Under the pieces are notes generated by a model. It did not search any database. It saw nothing but the letters and a program-made list of their open reading frames with translations, and was not told the origin of the DNA. DNA of 64,000 nt, taken from NCBI RefSeq assembly GCF_019656215.1, contig NZ_BPLK01000002.1, positions 186,001 through 250,000 on the forward strand, written 5' to 3'. Below are positions 51,547-59,954 of the stretch, piece by piece. The translations under genes were made by a program, and so were the position numbers. Numbering within the stretch: the stretch's first letter is position 1; each line of letters opens with the position of its first letter. This DNA is from Apilactobacillus zhangqiuensis. GTDB lineage: Bacteria; Bacillota; Bacilli; Lactobacillales; Lactobacillaceae.

Positions 51547-52875
51547 TTATTTACTGTTTTTCAAATGTCTTTGTTGTAGGTAGTAAACTGGAATACCGAT
51601 TAATGTTAATAGTAATCCGATTAATGCTAAAACAGTTTGAGTAATCAATGTTTCAGCAAGGATGAAGATACCACCAACTAAGGCGATTATTGGTACGATT
51701 GGGTACCATGGCACCTTGTATGGACGAATCATTTCAGGTTCCTTACGACGTAGTTTGAACACCGCAATGAATAGTAGACAGTTAAAGATCCACATAACGA
51801 ACACTAACATGTCAGTTAATAGGTCAAAACTACCAGCAAAAATCATTAGAATAGCGATTACAAATTGGAAGATTCCTGAAGTGTATGGCACACGAGTTTT
51901 CTTTGAAAGTTTAGTGAACCAATCACTAAATGGAAGTGACTTGCTTTGACCCATGGCATAAGGAATTCTCATACCTGATAGGGTGTATCCGTTCAATGAA
52001 CCGTAAACAGAAACTAGGATACCGATAGTAACTAACTTACCACCGAATTCACCAAATAACTTGATAGCAGTTTCTGAAGCGGTGTTTTGATTACCAGCGA
52101 TATGATCAATTGGTAGTGTCTTTAGGAAGGCAACGTTTACCAATGTGTAGATAACCATAATCAAACTTAGACCGATAATGATGGCCTTTGGTAAGTTCTT
52201 CTTAGGGTTCTTAATTTCACCGGCAACGTCACAAACACCAATCCAACCATCGTATGCAAACATAGTTGCTAGTAAACCTGACCCGAATGCAGTCCAGACA
52301 TTAGCGTGATTACTTGGACTAATTGGTAAGAATGAAACGTGAACAGCGCCAGGAATAAATAGACCAAAAATAGCAATTAAAATAATTGGAATTAGCTTAC
52401 AAATAAGGGCAATTGTTTGAACGTTTCCACTAATCTTTGATCCCAATAAGTTAATGAATAACACACTCAATGCCACGATGATTGCCATTGGGTTTAGGAT
52501 GTTTGGGTTTAAATGGAATAGGTTAATTAATTGTGTTGAGAAGATAATTGCTTCAGCAGCAATGTTAGCAGGGTAGTAGACCAGGATTTGGGCCCAACCC
52601 ATTGAGAAACCGGTAAGTGGTCCATAAGTATAATCAAGATACTTGATGGCTCCACCGGTCTTAGGAATGGCAGCTGCTAATTCAGATACAGTCAAACCGG
52701 CACAGATAGTTAGTAGACCACCAACAATCCATGCTAAAACGGTTAGTGTAAATGAATGAGTACTGTTAACAACACTCGCGGTCTTGAAGAACACACCAGC
52801 ACCAATAACAGTTCCCATAACTGTTGAAAGAGCAGCCATCATGCCAATTCCACGTTTTAATTCGTTTTCTTGCAT
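51547..52875 (-). CDS. APC-family amino acid permease (SteT/LAT-like)
   Basis: This 442-residue membrane protein has about twelve transmembrane segments and belongs to the APC superfamily. The GIGMMAALSTVMGTVIGAG first helix, with its unwound substrate-binding glycines, and the YDGWIGVCDVAGEIKNPKKNLPKAI loop are typical of the LAT/SteT serine-threonine exchanger group. The substrate is not certain. AGGAGG at good spacing precedes the ATG on the minus strand. It is downstream of the gluconokinase gene on the same strand, but a terminator-like hairpin lies between them. Confidence 0.88.
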   Translation of the reverse strand: MQENELKRGIGMMAALSTVMGTVIGAGVFFKTASVVNSTHSFTLTVLAWIVGGLLTICAGLTVSELAAAIPKTGGAIKYLDYTYGPLTGFSMGWAQILVYYPANIAAEAIIFSTQLINLFHLNPNILNPMAIIVALSVLFINLLGSKISGNVQTIALICKLIPIILIAIFGLFIPGAVHVSFLPISPSNHANVWTAFGSGLLATMFAYDGWIGVCDVAGEIKNPKKNLPKAIIIGLSLIMVIYTLVNVAFLKTLPIDHIAGNQNTASETAIKLFGEFGGKLVTIGILVSVYGSLNGYTLSGMRIPYAMGQSKSLPFSDWFTKLSKKTRVPYTSGIFQFVIAILMIFAGSFDLLTDMLVFVMWIFNCLLFIAVFKLRRKEPEMIRPYKVPWYPIVPIIALVGGIFILAETLITQTVLALIGLLLTLIGIPVYYLQQRHLKNSK

Positions 52876-52906
52876 GACGAATTTCCTCCTAGATAATTTT
52901 TATCTA

Positions 52907-52945
52907 AAAAAAGGAGGGGGTCTAAATAGACACCCAACCTTTTTC
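52907..52945 (-). terminator. Imperfect terminator after gntK
   Basis: On the minus strand, GGTTGGGTGTCT and AGACCCCCTCC pair with mismatches around an ATTT loop, followed by seven T residues. Partial readthrough into the permease gene is possible. Confidence 0.6.
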
Positions 52946-52962
52946 AAAAATAATATTAGTTA

Positions 52963-54513
52963 TTATTTGTCTTCGCTTTCAACATCGTGTTTACGTTGGA
53001 ATTCAGCAATGTTCTTGTATTCAGTTTGAAGTTGACGACTTAAACGAATGTAGATAGGTGCTAATTCACGGTAAACCTTGTAGTTGTCAGGATTTGGCTT
53101 GTGGGCGTTAGTTACTCCAACAAAGTCCTTAACCTTTTCAAGGTCATCGATGATACCTAATGAGTACATACCTAATGTGGCAGCACCTAAAGCAGTACCT
53201 TCAAAACTTTCTGGAATGTTAACATCTTGTTCGAAGATGTCAGCTAACATTTGACGCCATAGTTCTGAACGAGCAAAACCACCAGTAGCTTGGATACTTG
53301 TTGGCTTACCAATAACTTCTTCTAGGGCAAGACTAACAGTGTATAGGTTAAATACGATTCCTTCTAGAGCGGCTCTAATCATATGAGCACGAGTGTGGAT
53401 ACGAGTTAGACCGAAGAATGAACCACGAGCGTTAGCATCCCAGATAGGAGCACGTTCACCACCTAAGAATGGGTGGAATAGTAATCCATCAGAACCTGCT
53501 GGAATATTTGCGGCGATTTCAGTTAATAGGTCGTATGAATCCATGTGCATTTGTTCGGCAGTAACCTTTTCAGGTGCACATAGTTGATCTCTTACCCAAC
53601 GGAAGACGATACCACCGTTGTTAACAGGTCCCCCGACAACCCATTTGTCTTTTGATAAGTAGTAACAGAAAACACGACCCTTAGGATCAATAACAGGTTT
53701 GTCGGTAACGACACGAACGGCACCAGAAGTACCAATTGTAACGGCTAGAACACCTGGCTTAATAGCATTAACACCAAGGTTAGCTAAAGGACCATCTGAA
53801 GAACCGATAACGAATGGAGTATCTTCATCGATACCAATTACGTTAGCGTAAGCTTTGTTTAGTCCCTTGAATTGGTATGTAGTGTCAACTAGTTCAGGAA
53901 GTTGGTCACGTGATACACCTGTTAATTCAAGTGCTTCGTCGTCCCAATCCATCTTGAAGATGTTGAACATACCAGTAGCATTGGCAATTGAGTAATCTTC
54001 TTTTAATTCACCAAATAGTTTGTATAGGATGTATTCCTTGATACCTACGAAGTAGGCAGCCTTGTCGTATACATCTTTTCTTTCATTCTTCAACCACATT
54101 AACTTGGTTAGAGGAGTCATAGGGTGAACTGGAGTACCAGTCTTTTCGTATAATTCCTTAGCCTTACCGCTTTCCTTTAGTTGGTCAGCGTAGTTAACGG
54201 CACGGTTATCAGCCCATGTAATAGCACGAGTTAATGGTTTGTGGTTTTCATCAAGTAAAATCAAACTGTGCATAGCACATGAGAATGAGATACCCTTCAA
54301 TGTACCATGCTTAAGGTCAGCCTTACGTAAAACTTCAGTTAGACCTGCAAGCATGGCAGAGAAGATTTCTTCTGGATCTTCTTCGGCCATATCTGGAGTA
54401 TCTTGGTATAAAGGATAACCATCGTTTGAGTATCCCTTAACTTCTCCATCGGTATCGTACAAAACAGTTTTTACACTGGTTGTTCCAATATCAACACCAA
54501 TGATGTAGTTCAT
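52963..54513 (-). CDS. gntK: Gluconokinase (FGGY family)
   Basis: This 516-residue FGGY sugar kinase most resembles gluconokinases, which make 6-phosphogluconate for the pentose phosphate/phosphoketolase route. The N-terminal phosphate-1 motif is GVDIGTTSVKTVLYD, the catalytic aspartate region is TWADNRA, the adenosine motifs TIGTSGAVR and GGFARSELWRQMLADI follow, and LFHPFLGGERAPIWD is diagnostic. No gluconate permease (gntP) or GntR regulator is adjacent. AAAGGAAG precedes the ATG. A cre-like site and promoter lie upstream. Another FGGY specificity cannot be ruled out. Confidence 0.87.
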   Translation of the reverse strand: MNYIIGVDIGTTSVKTVLYDTDGEVKGYSNDGYPLYQDTPDMAEEDPEEIFSAMLAGLTEVLRKADLKHGTLKGISFSCAMHSLILLDENHKPLTRAITWADNRAVNYADQLKESGKAKELYEKTGTPVHPMTPLTKLMWLKNERKDVYDKAAYFVGIKEYILYKLFGELKEDYSIANATGMFNIFKMDWDDEALELTGVSRDQLPELVDTTYQFKGLNKAYANVIGIDEDTPFVIGSSDGPLANLGVNAIKPGVLAVTIGTSGAVRVVTDKPVIDPKGRVFCYYLSKDKWVVGGPVNNGGIVFRWVRDQLCAPEKVTAEQMHMDSYDLLTEIAANIPAGSDGLLFHPFLGGERAPIWDANARGSFFGLTRIHTRAHMIRAALEGIVFNLYTVSLALEEVIGKPTSIQATGGFARSELWRQMLADIFEQDVNIPESFEGTALGAATLGMYSLGIIDDLEKVKDFVGVTNAHKPNPDNYKVYRELAPIYIRLSRQLQTEYKNIAEFQRKHDVESEDK

Positions 54514-54573
54514 AACATAACTTCCTTTCGATCTAAAAAGAGAGACTTAATTTATTTTTTAATAATGTTAACT

Positions 54574-54602
54574 ATTATAATAAAATCCGCATAAAAAGTC
54601 AT
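54574..54602 (-). promoter_or_regulatory. Promoter of gntK
   Basis: Read on the minus strand, ATGACT (54602-54597), 17 bases and a perfect TATAAT (54579-54574). Transcription would start near 54567. Confidence 0.65.
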
Positions 54603-54615
54603 CACTAATTTATTT

Positions 54616-54629
54616 AGTTACCGCTTTCA
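54616..54629 (-). promoter_or_regulatory. Catabolite response element (cre) for CcpA
   Basis: The minus strand reads TGAAAGCGGTAACT, matching the cre consensus TGWAANCGNTNWCA at all but the last position. Its centre is about 56 bases upstream of the inferred gntK start point. Confidence 0.65.
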
Positions 54630-54733
54630 TTATATTGAAAACAAAAGGCCGATTCAAGTGTTTTAACGTGTTTTATAGTAATTTGCGGTCATTATGATTA
54701 TAATAAGGTTAATTGTATAAAAGAGGTGAGTGA

Positions 54734-55483
54734 ATGGATACCAGAATGTCTTTGTATCATCAGAAACCAAAGTCTACTAAAAACTACGGGCAGTTTTTTA
54801 AAAAATATGCATGGTTAATTGCAATTTTAATTGTTTTACTAGGTTCAATCTTTGGATATGTTGCATACCAAAGTTATGAAAATAATATGATTAATAAGTA
54901 TCAAGTTAAGGGAATCATGATTAGTCAATCAAATGGCTATATTGATTTTGTTACCTTAGCCAATACCGGCCAAAAGTTTGTCTATATTCGAGCTAGTCAG
55001 GGTGCTACATATACGGATGATGATTTTAGTGATAACTTCCAACGCAGCCAAGGATCTGGTTTACAGGTTGGTTCTTACCATGTTTTCAGTACGCAAACTG
55101 CAGTTAAGGATCAATTGAAGAACTTTACTAGAGAAGTTGGCGATGACTATGGAACACTACCACCATTGGTAGAGGTGACTTCGCCTTTATCTGATGATCA
55201 GGTCAACAGACTTTCCGAATTCATTTACATGGTCCACAAGTATTACGATACCAGCGTTGTTGTTAGAAGTAGCACGAGTGTGTTTAACCGTTTAGACAAA
55301 AAGATTAAACACGACGTGCAATTCTTTAGTGGCAATGTGGACAATAAACGCGCTAATTTTATTGAAGTCAGGAATGATCGCAAGATTAGTATTGATGGGT
55401 CAAATGTTTATGTTAACCAGATTGCCTTTAACGGTAATAAAAAAGGTTGGCAAGAATATTTATTGAAGAATCAAGACCGTTAA
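54734..55483 (+). CDS. Membrane-anchored GH25-like protein, catalytic residues missing
   Basis: A 249-residue protein with a short cytoplasmic basic part, one membrane segment (about 26-45) and an outside domain related to GH25 lysozymes (GYIDFVTLANTGQKFVYIRASQG, then GLQVGSYHVFS). The catalytic aspartate of the family motif G-I-D-x-S is replaced by methionine (GIMIS, M62), and the D-x-E pair appears as E147-V-T149 in LVEVTS. It is therefore probably not a lysozyme and may bind wall glycans. GAGGTGAG precedes ATG 54734. A TATAAT at 54699-54704 is a likely -10. Confidence 0.75.
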   Translation: MDTRMSLYHQKPKSTKNYGQFFKKYAWLIAILIVLLGSIFGYVAYQSYENNMINKYQVKGIMISQSNGYIDFVTLANTGQKFVYIRASQGATYTDDDFSDNFQRSQGSGLQVGSYHVFSTQTAVKDQLKNFTREVGDDYGTLPPLVEVTSPLSDDQVNRLSEFIYMVHKYYDTSVVVRSSTSVFNRLDKKIKHDVQFFSGNVDNKRANFIEVRNDRKISIDGSNVYVNQIAFNGNKKGWQEYLLKNQDR

Positions 55484-55558
55484 TATATATCGATATTAAT
55501 GAAGATATTTGCTAAAATAGAAGATATATTAATTCGAATTTAAGTAGGGGAACCCAGA

Positions 55559-56878
55559 ATGTTAGAACAATTTCAAATGTATTTTAACAAGCTTGGATAT
55601 GACAAACAGACGCTGATTCAAGAGCGTGTTTATCCAATCATCAAGAACCATGATAGTGTCTTAGGACTATCACCAACTGGATCAGGAAAGACAGTCGCAT
55701 TTTTAATTCCAAGTATCGAAATTCTAGAACCTGAAGGTGGTTCACAACTATTAATCATCGAACCATCTCAAGAACTAGCAATTCAAACCGCAAAGGTAGC
55801 TAGAAACTGGGCTAATTTGCGTGGGATGAAAGTGTTGGCGTTAACCGGTGGTGCTAACATCAAACGTCAAATGGAACGTTTGAAGAAGCATCCTGAAATA
55901 ATTGTCGGTACAGCAGGTAGAATCAAGAACTTAATTGACGATAAAAAATTAAAAACTCATCTTTTTTCTACTATTATAATTGATGAAGCTGACGACCTAT
56001 TACAAGGTGAAACTTTGACCACGGTTAGAGACATTGTTTCTTCCATGATGTCGGATGTTCAATTGGAATTCTTCTCAGCGACAGCGACACCAATTCTAGA
56101 CCAACTATCAGGTTGGTTTGGTAATCGTGAAATCGTAAAGGTTGATGTTAGAGCTGAAGATAAGACCCAAGGTCACGTTGAACATGGGATGATGAATGTT
56201 TTACGTAAGAATCGAAACAAGATGCTAGCACGTTTACAACACGTGGCAGGTTTTAAGGCATTGGTATTCTTCAATCAGACCGTTGATTTGAACAAGACCT
56301 ACAGTTTCTTTGTCCACAATCATTATCAAGGAGTTGCTAAGCTAACTTCTGATCAAAATCAAACTAAGCGTCAAAAGGCGATGGATGATTTCAGACTTGG
56401 ACGTATCAAATTGTTATTGACCACCGATGTGGCTGCGCGTGGTTTGGATATTGCTAAACTACCAGCGGTCGTTAACTACGATTTACCTGATGAAGCCATC
56501 GACTATGTACACCGTGTTGGTAGAACCGGTCGAATGGGTGAAGACGGAATGGTAATTAACTTCGGTGATGACCACGATTTGAGGGACTTAAAGAACCTAT
56601 TATCTGATTATGATTTTGACTTCCAACCAAGTTACTTCTATAAGAATAAGATTGTAAAATCCGTTCCAAAGACTGCTGAAAAGGTTGTCGAAATTGTTGA
56701 AAAACCAACTAAAAAGGATAAATCATCTAAGGATGAATCAAGTAAACCTCGTGTTAAGAAGGTTAAAAAACAAGTGGTTTCTAATCCAGCACCTAAAAAA
56801 CGCGTCAAGAAAAACAAGCATACCAAGAACAAGGGAATGCGTAACAAATGGCGAAAAAACAGCAATAAGCAGGGTTAA
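55559..56878 (+). CDS. DEAD-box ATP-dependent RNA helicase
   Basis: A 439-residue DEAD-box helicase with Q21 of the Q-motif, Walker A SPTGSGKT (38-45), DEAD at 142-145, SAT in FFSATATP, and HRVGRTGR in motif VI. The last 80 residues are lysine-rich and disordered, an RNA-binding tail seen in ribosome-assembly and cold-adaptation helicases. It most resembles the small YfmL-type subgroup, though orthology is unproven. AGGGGAACCC is a moderate ribosome binding site before ATG 55559. Confidence 0.9.
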   Translation: MLEQFQMYFNKLGYDKQTLIQERVYPIIKNHDSVLGLSPTGSGKTVAFLIPSIEILEPEGGSQLLIIEPSQELAIQTAKVARNWANLRGMKVLALTGGANIKRQMERLKKHPEIIVGTAGRIKNLIDDKKLKTHLFSTIIIDEADDLLQGETLTTVRDIVSSMMSDVQLEFFSATATPILDQLSGWFGNREIVKVDVRAEDKTQGHVEHGMMNVLRKNRNKMLARLQHVAGFKALVFFNQTVDLNKTYSFFVHNHYQGVAKLTSDQNQTKRQKAMDDFRLGRIKLLLTTDVAARGLDIAKLPAVVNYDLPDEAIDYVHRVGRTGRMGEDGMVINFGDDHDLRDLKNLLSDYDFDFQPSYFYKNKIVKSVPKTAEKVVEIVEKPTKKDKSSKDESSKPRVKKVKKQVVSNPAPKKRVKKNKHTKNKGMRNKWRKNSNKQG

Positions 56879-56929
56879 GGAACTTTACATTATTTTATTA
56901 AAATGCGACAATATTAATTGTCGTTTTAT

Positions 56930-57002
56930 GGCTCCATAGCACAACTGGATAGGGCGACCGCCTCCTAAGCGGCTGATCTCGGTTCGATTCCGAGTGGAGT
57001 CA
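56930..57002 (+). tRNA. tRNA-Arg(CCT)
   Basis: A 73-nt cloverleaf with acceptor GGCTCCA/TGGAGTC (one G-T pair), T-arm CTCGG-TTCGATT-CCGAG and anticodon CCT at 56964-56966, reading AGG. The D-stem (GCAC/GGGC) has an A-G mismatch and the anticodon stem (ACCGC/GCGGC) has an A-C pair at its base. CCA is not encoded. It stands alone, followed by a terminator. Confidence 0.93.
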
Positions 57003-57003
57003 T

Positions 57004-57040
57004 AAAAAAGAACTCACATTTTTCAGGTGAGTTCTTTTTT
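57004..57040 (+). terminator. Terminator after tRNA-Arg
   Basis: AGAACTCAC pairs with GTGAGTTCT around an ATTTTTCAG loop, followed by a T run. Confidence 0.92.
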
Positions 57041-57043
57041 ATA

Positions 57044-57097
57044 TTTACATAACTTTTACATTAAAATGACTTTAAATTTACAACCCGCCGATATACT
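57044..57097 (+). promoter_or_regulatory. PHO-box promoter of the first pstS
   Basis: TTTACA occurs at 57044, 57055 and 57077, that is at 0, +11 and +33, with a degenerate copy (ATGACT) at +22. TATACT (57092-57097) is the -10, at +48. Eleven-base-phased TTTACA-like repeats over the -35 region are the known PhoP binding mode in Bacillota. Confidence 0.85.
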
Positions 57098-57135
57098 AAG
57101 CTTGTAACATAAAATATTGGTTAGGAGATATTGAT

Positions 57136-58008
57136 ATGATTAAAATGAATAAGGTTCTATCAATTGCTTCAGTTGTTTTAGTTTCAGGTTCACTATTAGC
57201 TGCCTGTGGTAGCACAAGCGGTTTACAAGCTAGTGGGGATGTATCAGTAGTCGGTTCAACTGCTTTACAACCATTAGTTGAACAAGCTGCAAAGGATTAC
57301 CAAAAGGATAATTCAGGTGTTAACATTTCTGTTCAAGGTGGCGGATCTGGAACAGGATTAAGCCAAGTTCAATCCAAGAGTGTTTCAATTGGTAACTCAG
57401 ATGTGTTTGCCGAAAACCAAAGCGGAATTGATGCTAATAAGCTAACAGATAACAAGGTTGCCGTAGTTGGGATGGCACCAGTTGTTAACAAGGGTGTTGG
57501 CGTTAAGAACATTTCACTAGAAAACCTAAAGAAGATTTTCGAAGGTAAGATTACTAACTGGAAAGAACTTGGTGGTAAGAACCAAAAGATTGATGTTATT
57601 AATCGTGTAAAGGGAAGTGGAACTAGAGCGACCTTCGAAAGCAACGTATTGAAGGGTGCTTCAGCTATTCAAACTCAAGAGCAAGATTCTAATGGTGCAG
57701 TAAAGAAGATTGTTTCATCAACACCCGGAGCAATTAGTTACCTAGCATTCTCATTCATTGACAGTAGTCTTCAACCACTATCAATCGATAATGTTGCCCC
57801 AACAGACAAGAATGTTGAAACTAACGCTTGGAAGATTTGGTCATATGAACACATGTACACACCAAAGAAAGCCGACAAGAACGCTACTAAGTTCATCAAG
57901 TACATTGAATCTGGTAAAGTTCAAAAGACTTTAGTTAACAAGCTAGGTTACATCAGCATTTCAGACATGAAAGTAACCAAGGACAGTAACAATAAAATCG
58001 TAAAATAA
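57136..58008 (+). CDS. pstS: Phosphate ABC transporter, substrate-binding lipoprotein (first copy)
   Basis: A 290-residue lipoprotein with a signal peptide ending in the lipobox LLAAC. The mature part is a PstS phosphate-binding protein: VVGSTALQPLVE, VQGGGSGTGLSQ and NRVKGSGTRATFE contain the residues that hydrogen-bond phosphate. It delivers phosphate to PstCA in the membrane. TAGGAGA precedes ATG 57136. It has its own PHO-box promoter and terminator, so it is expressed apart from the pst operon. It is clearly paralogous to the next gene. Confidence 0.94.
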   Translation: MIKMNKVLSIASVVLVSGSLLAACGSTSGLQASGDVSVVGSTALQPLVEQAAKDYQKDNSGVNISVQGGGSGTGLSQVQSKSVSIGNSDVFAENQSGIDANKLTDNKVAVVGMAPVVNKGVGVKNISLENLKKIFEGKITNWKELGGKNQKIDVINRVKGSGTRATFESNVLKGASAIQTQEQDSNGAVKKIVSSTPGAISYLAFSFIDSSLQPLSIDNVAPTDKNVETNAWKIWSYEHMYTPKKADKNATKFIKYIESGKVQKTLVNKLGYISISDMKVTKDSNNKIVK

Positions 58009-58014
58009 ACCAAT

Positions 58015-58051
58015 TAAAAGAGATCAACTTAAGTAAGCTGGTCTCTTTTTT
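58015..58051 (+). terminator. Terminator after the first pstS
   Basis: AAAAGAGATCA pairs with TGGTCTCTTTT (one G-T pair), followed by T residues. Confidence 0.88.
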
Positions 58052-58068
58052 TGCACAAAATTCTAAAA

Positions 58069-58122
58069 TTTACATAAAATTTACAAAAAATCTAAATTAG
58101 ATTTACATTAAATCGTTATACT
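58069..58122 (+). promoter_or_regulatory. PHO-box promoter of the pst operon
   Basis: TTTACA at 58069, 58080 and 58102 (0, +11, +33) with a degenerate TCTAAA at +22, and TATACT (58117-58122) at +48. The architecture is identical, base for base in spacing, to that of the first pstS. Confidence 0.87.
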
Positions 58123-58155
58123 TAGTTTTGTAAATTGAAAAAGGATGATTGTATT

Positions 58156-59022
58156 ATGATAAAAATTAAGAAATTAGCGATTATGACATCGGCAGTCTTA
58201 TTCGCTGGGACAGTATTAACAGCGTGCGGAGTTAGCTCTGCGTCAAACGATAAAATTACAGCGGTTGGATCAACTGCTTTACAACCGTTAGTAGAAGAAG
58301 CAGCAAACGATTACCAAAAGGACCACAAAAACCTATCAATTACGGTCCAAGGTGGGGGTTCTGGTACTGGTTTGAGTCAATTACAAGCCAAAGCCGTTAC
58401 AATCGGTAACTCAGACGTGTTTGCTGAAAACCAAAAGGGAATCAAAGCCAAAGGCATCGTCGATCATCAAGTCGCGGTAGTCGGAATCACACCTGTAGTT
58501 AATAAGGGTGTCGGAATTAAAAACATCAGCATGAAGAATTTACAAAAGATTTTCGAAGGAAAGATTACCAACTGGAAACAAGTAGGTGGTAAAAATATTC
58601 CAATCGAAGTCATCAACCGTGTAAAAGGTAGTGGTACCAGGAATACATTTGAAGCAAATGTAATGGATGGCCACAGTACCGTTAAAGCACAGGAACAAGA
58701 TTCAAACGGAACTGTTAGAAGAATTATTGCTACCACACCTGGAGCAATCAGTTATCTGTCATTCTCGTTTGTCGACAAGACCATTCAATCACTATCAATT
58801 GATAACGTAAAACCAATCGATAAGAACGTTGAAACCAACGCTTGGAAAATCTGGTCTTATGAACACATGTACACAGCTAAGAAGATTAGTGATAACACCA
58901 AGAAGTTCTTGGCATACATGAATTCAGAAAAGGTACAAAAAGGTTTAGTAAAGAAATTAGGTTACATTAGTATCAGTGATATGAAAGTGAAAAGGGATGC
59001 TAACAACAAAGTAATTAACTAA
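58156..59022 (+). CDS. pstS: Phosphate ABC transporter, substrate-binding lipoprotein (second copy)
   Basis: A 288-residue PstS lipoprotein with the lipobox VLTAC and the same phosphate-binding segments as the first copy (VGSTALQPLVEEA, GGGSGTGLSQLQ, NRVKGSGTRNTFE). The frame is open from 58135, but AAGGATGA places the start at ATG 58156. It is the first gene of pstS-pstC-pstA-pstB-pstB-phoU-regulator. The two PstS proteins align along their full length and have diverged moderately, so the duplication is not recent. Confidence 0.94.
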   Translation: MIKIKKLAIMTSAVLFAGTVLTACGVSSASNDKITAVGSTALQPLVEEAANDYQKDHKNLSITVQGGGSGTGLSQLQAKAVTIGNSDVFAENQKGIKAKGIVDHQVAVVGITPVVNKGVGIKNISMKNLQKIFEGKITNWKQVGGKNIPIEVINRVKGSGTRNTFEANVMDGHSTVKAQEQDSNGTVRRIIATTPGAISYLSFSFVDKTIQSLSIDNVKPIDKNVETNAWKIWSYEHMYTAKKISDNTKKFLAYMNSEKVQKGLVKKLGYISISDMKVKRDANNKVIN

Positions 59023-59037
59023 TTGGGGGGAAGACTC

Positions 59038-59952
59038 ATGGAAATTAATAAGAAAATATTAATGCCATCCAAGGAAACGCGCCAAGAAAGATTTGGTCGT
59101 ACTTTAAGTTTTATCAGCATTTCAGCAATTGTCGTCTTGGTGGCGTTGATTTTATACTTCATTATCTCAAAAGGGATTTCTACATTTACTGAAAACCACG
59201 TTAACTTGTGGGACTTTATCAGTAAAACAGATTGGTCACCTTCAACCATCGGTAAAGATGGTAAACCAGAAGTAGGGGCGCTACCTATGATCGTGACATC
59301 ATTTAGTGTTACTTTCCTATCCGCACTACTTGCCACACCATTTGCAATTGCCGCTGGTATTTACATGACAGTAATCGGGCCTAAGAAGAGTCGTGGCTTT
59401 CTACAAACTGTTATCGAATTACTAGTTGGGATTCCTTCAGTTGTTTACGGTTTTATCGGATTAACCATTATTGTTCCAATCGTTAGAACTTTATTTGGAG
59501 GAACCGGATTTGGAATTCTATCAGCAACATTAGTATTGTTCGTCATGGTGCTACCAACCATCACGTCACTAACTGTTGATAGTCTAAACGCAGTGCCAAA
59601 GCATTTATCTGAAGCATCACTTGCACTAGGTGCCACACGTTGGCAAACAATCTACAAAGTTATTCTAAGATCAGCAACTCCAGGGATCTTAACAGCCATC
59701 ATCTTCGGAATGGCCAGAGCATTCGGTGAAGCCTTAGCCGTACAAATGGTAATCGGTAACGCTATCTTAATGCCTAAGAACTTGATTACACCGTCATCAA
59801 CATTAACCAGTCAATTAACTACCGGAATTGGTAACACTGTAATGGGAACTCTAGGCAACAATGCACTATGGTCATTAGCCTTGGTTCTACTTCTAATGTC
59901 ACTATTCTTTAACATCTTGGTTAAGTTAATTGGAAAGAGAGGTAAGTTCTAA
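59038..59952 (+). CDS. pstC: Phosphate ABC transporter permease PstC
   Basis: PstC (304 residues) is one half of the membrane channel for phosphate. Six membrane segments and the ABC-permease EAA-type loop (EASLALGATRWQTIYKVILRSA) are visible. The frame opens at TTG 59023, but GGGGGGAAG lies downstream of that, so ATG 59038 is chosen. pstA follows after 2 bases. Confidence 0.95.
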   Translation: MEINKKILMPSKETRQERFGRTLSFISISAIVVLVALILYFIISKGISTFTENHVNLWDFISKTDWSPSTIGKDGKPEVGALPMIVTSFSVTFLSALLATPFAIAAGIYMTVIGPKKSRGFLQTVIELLVGIPSVVYGFIGLTIIVPIVRTLFGGTGFGILSATLVLFVMVLPTITSLTVDSLNAVPKHLSEASLALGATRWQTIYKVILRSATPGILTAIIFGMARAFGEALAVQMVIGNAILMPKNLITPSSTLTSQLTTGIGNTVMGTLGNNALWSLALVLLLMSLFFNILVKLIGKRGKF

Positions 59953-59954
59953 TT

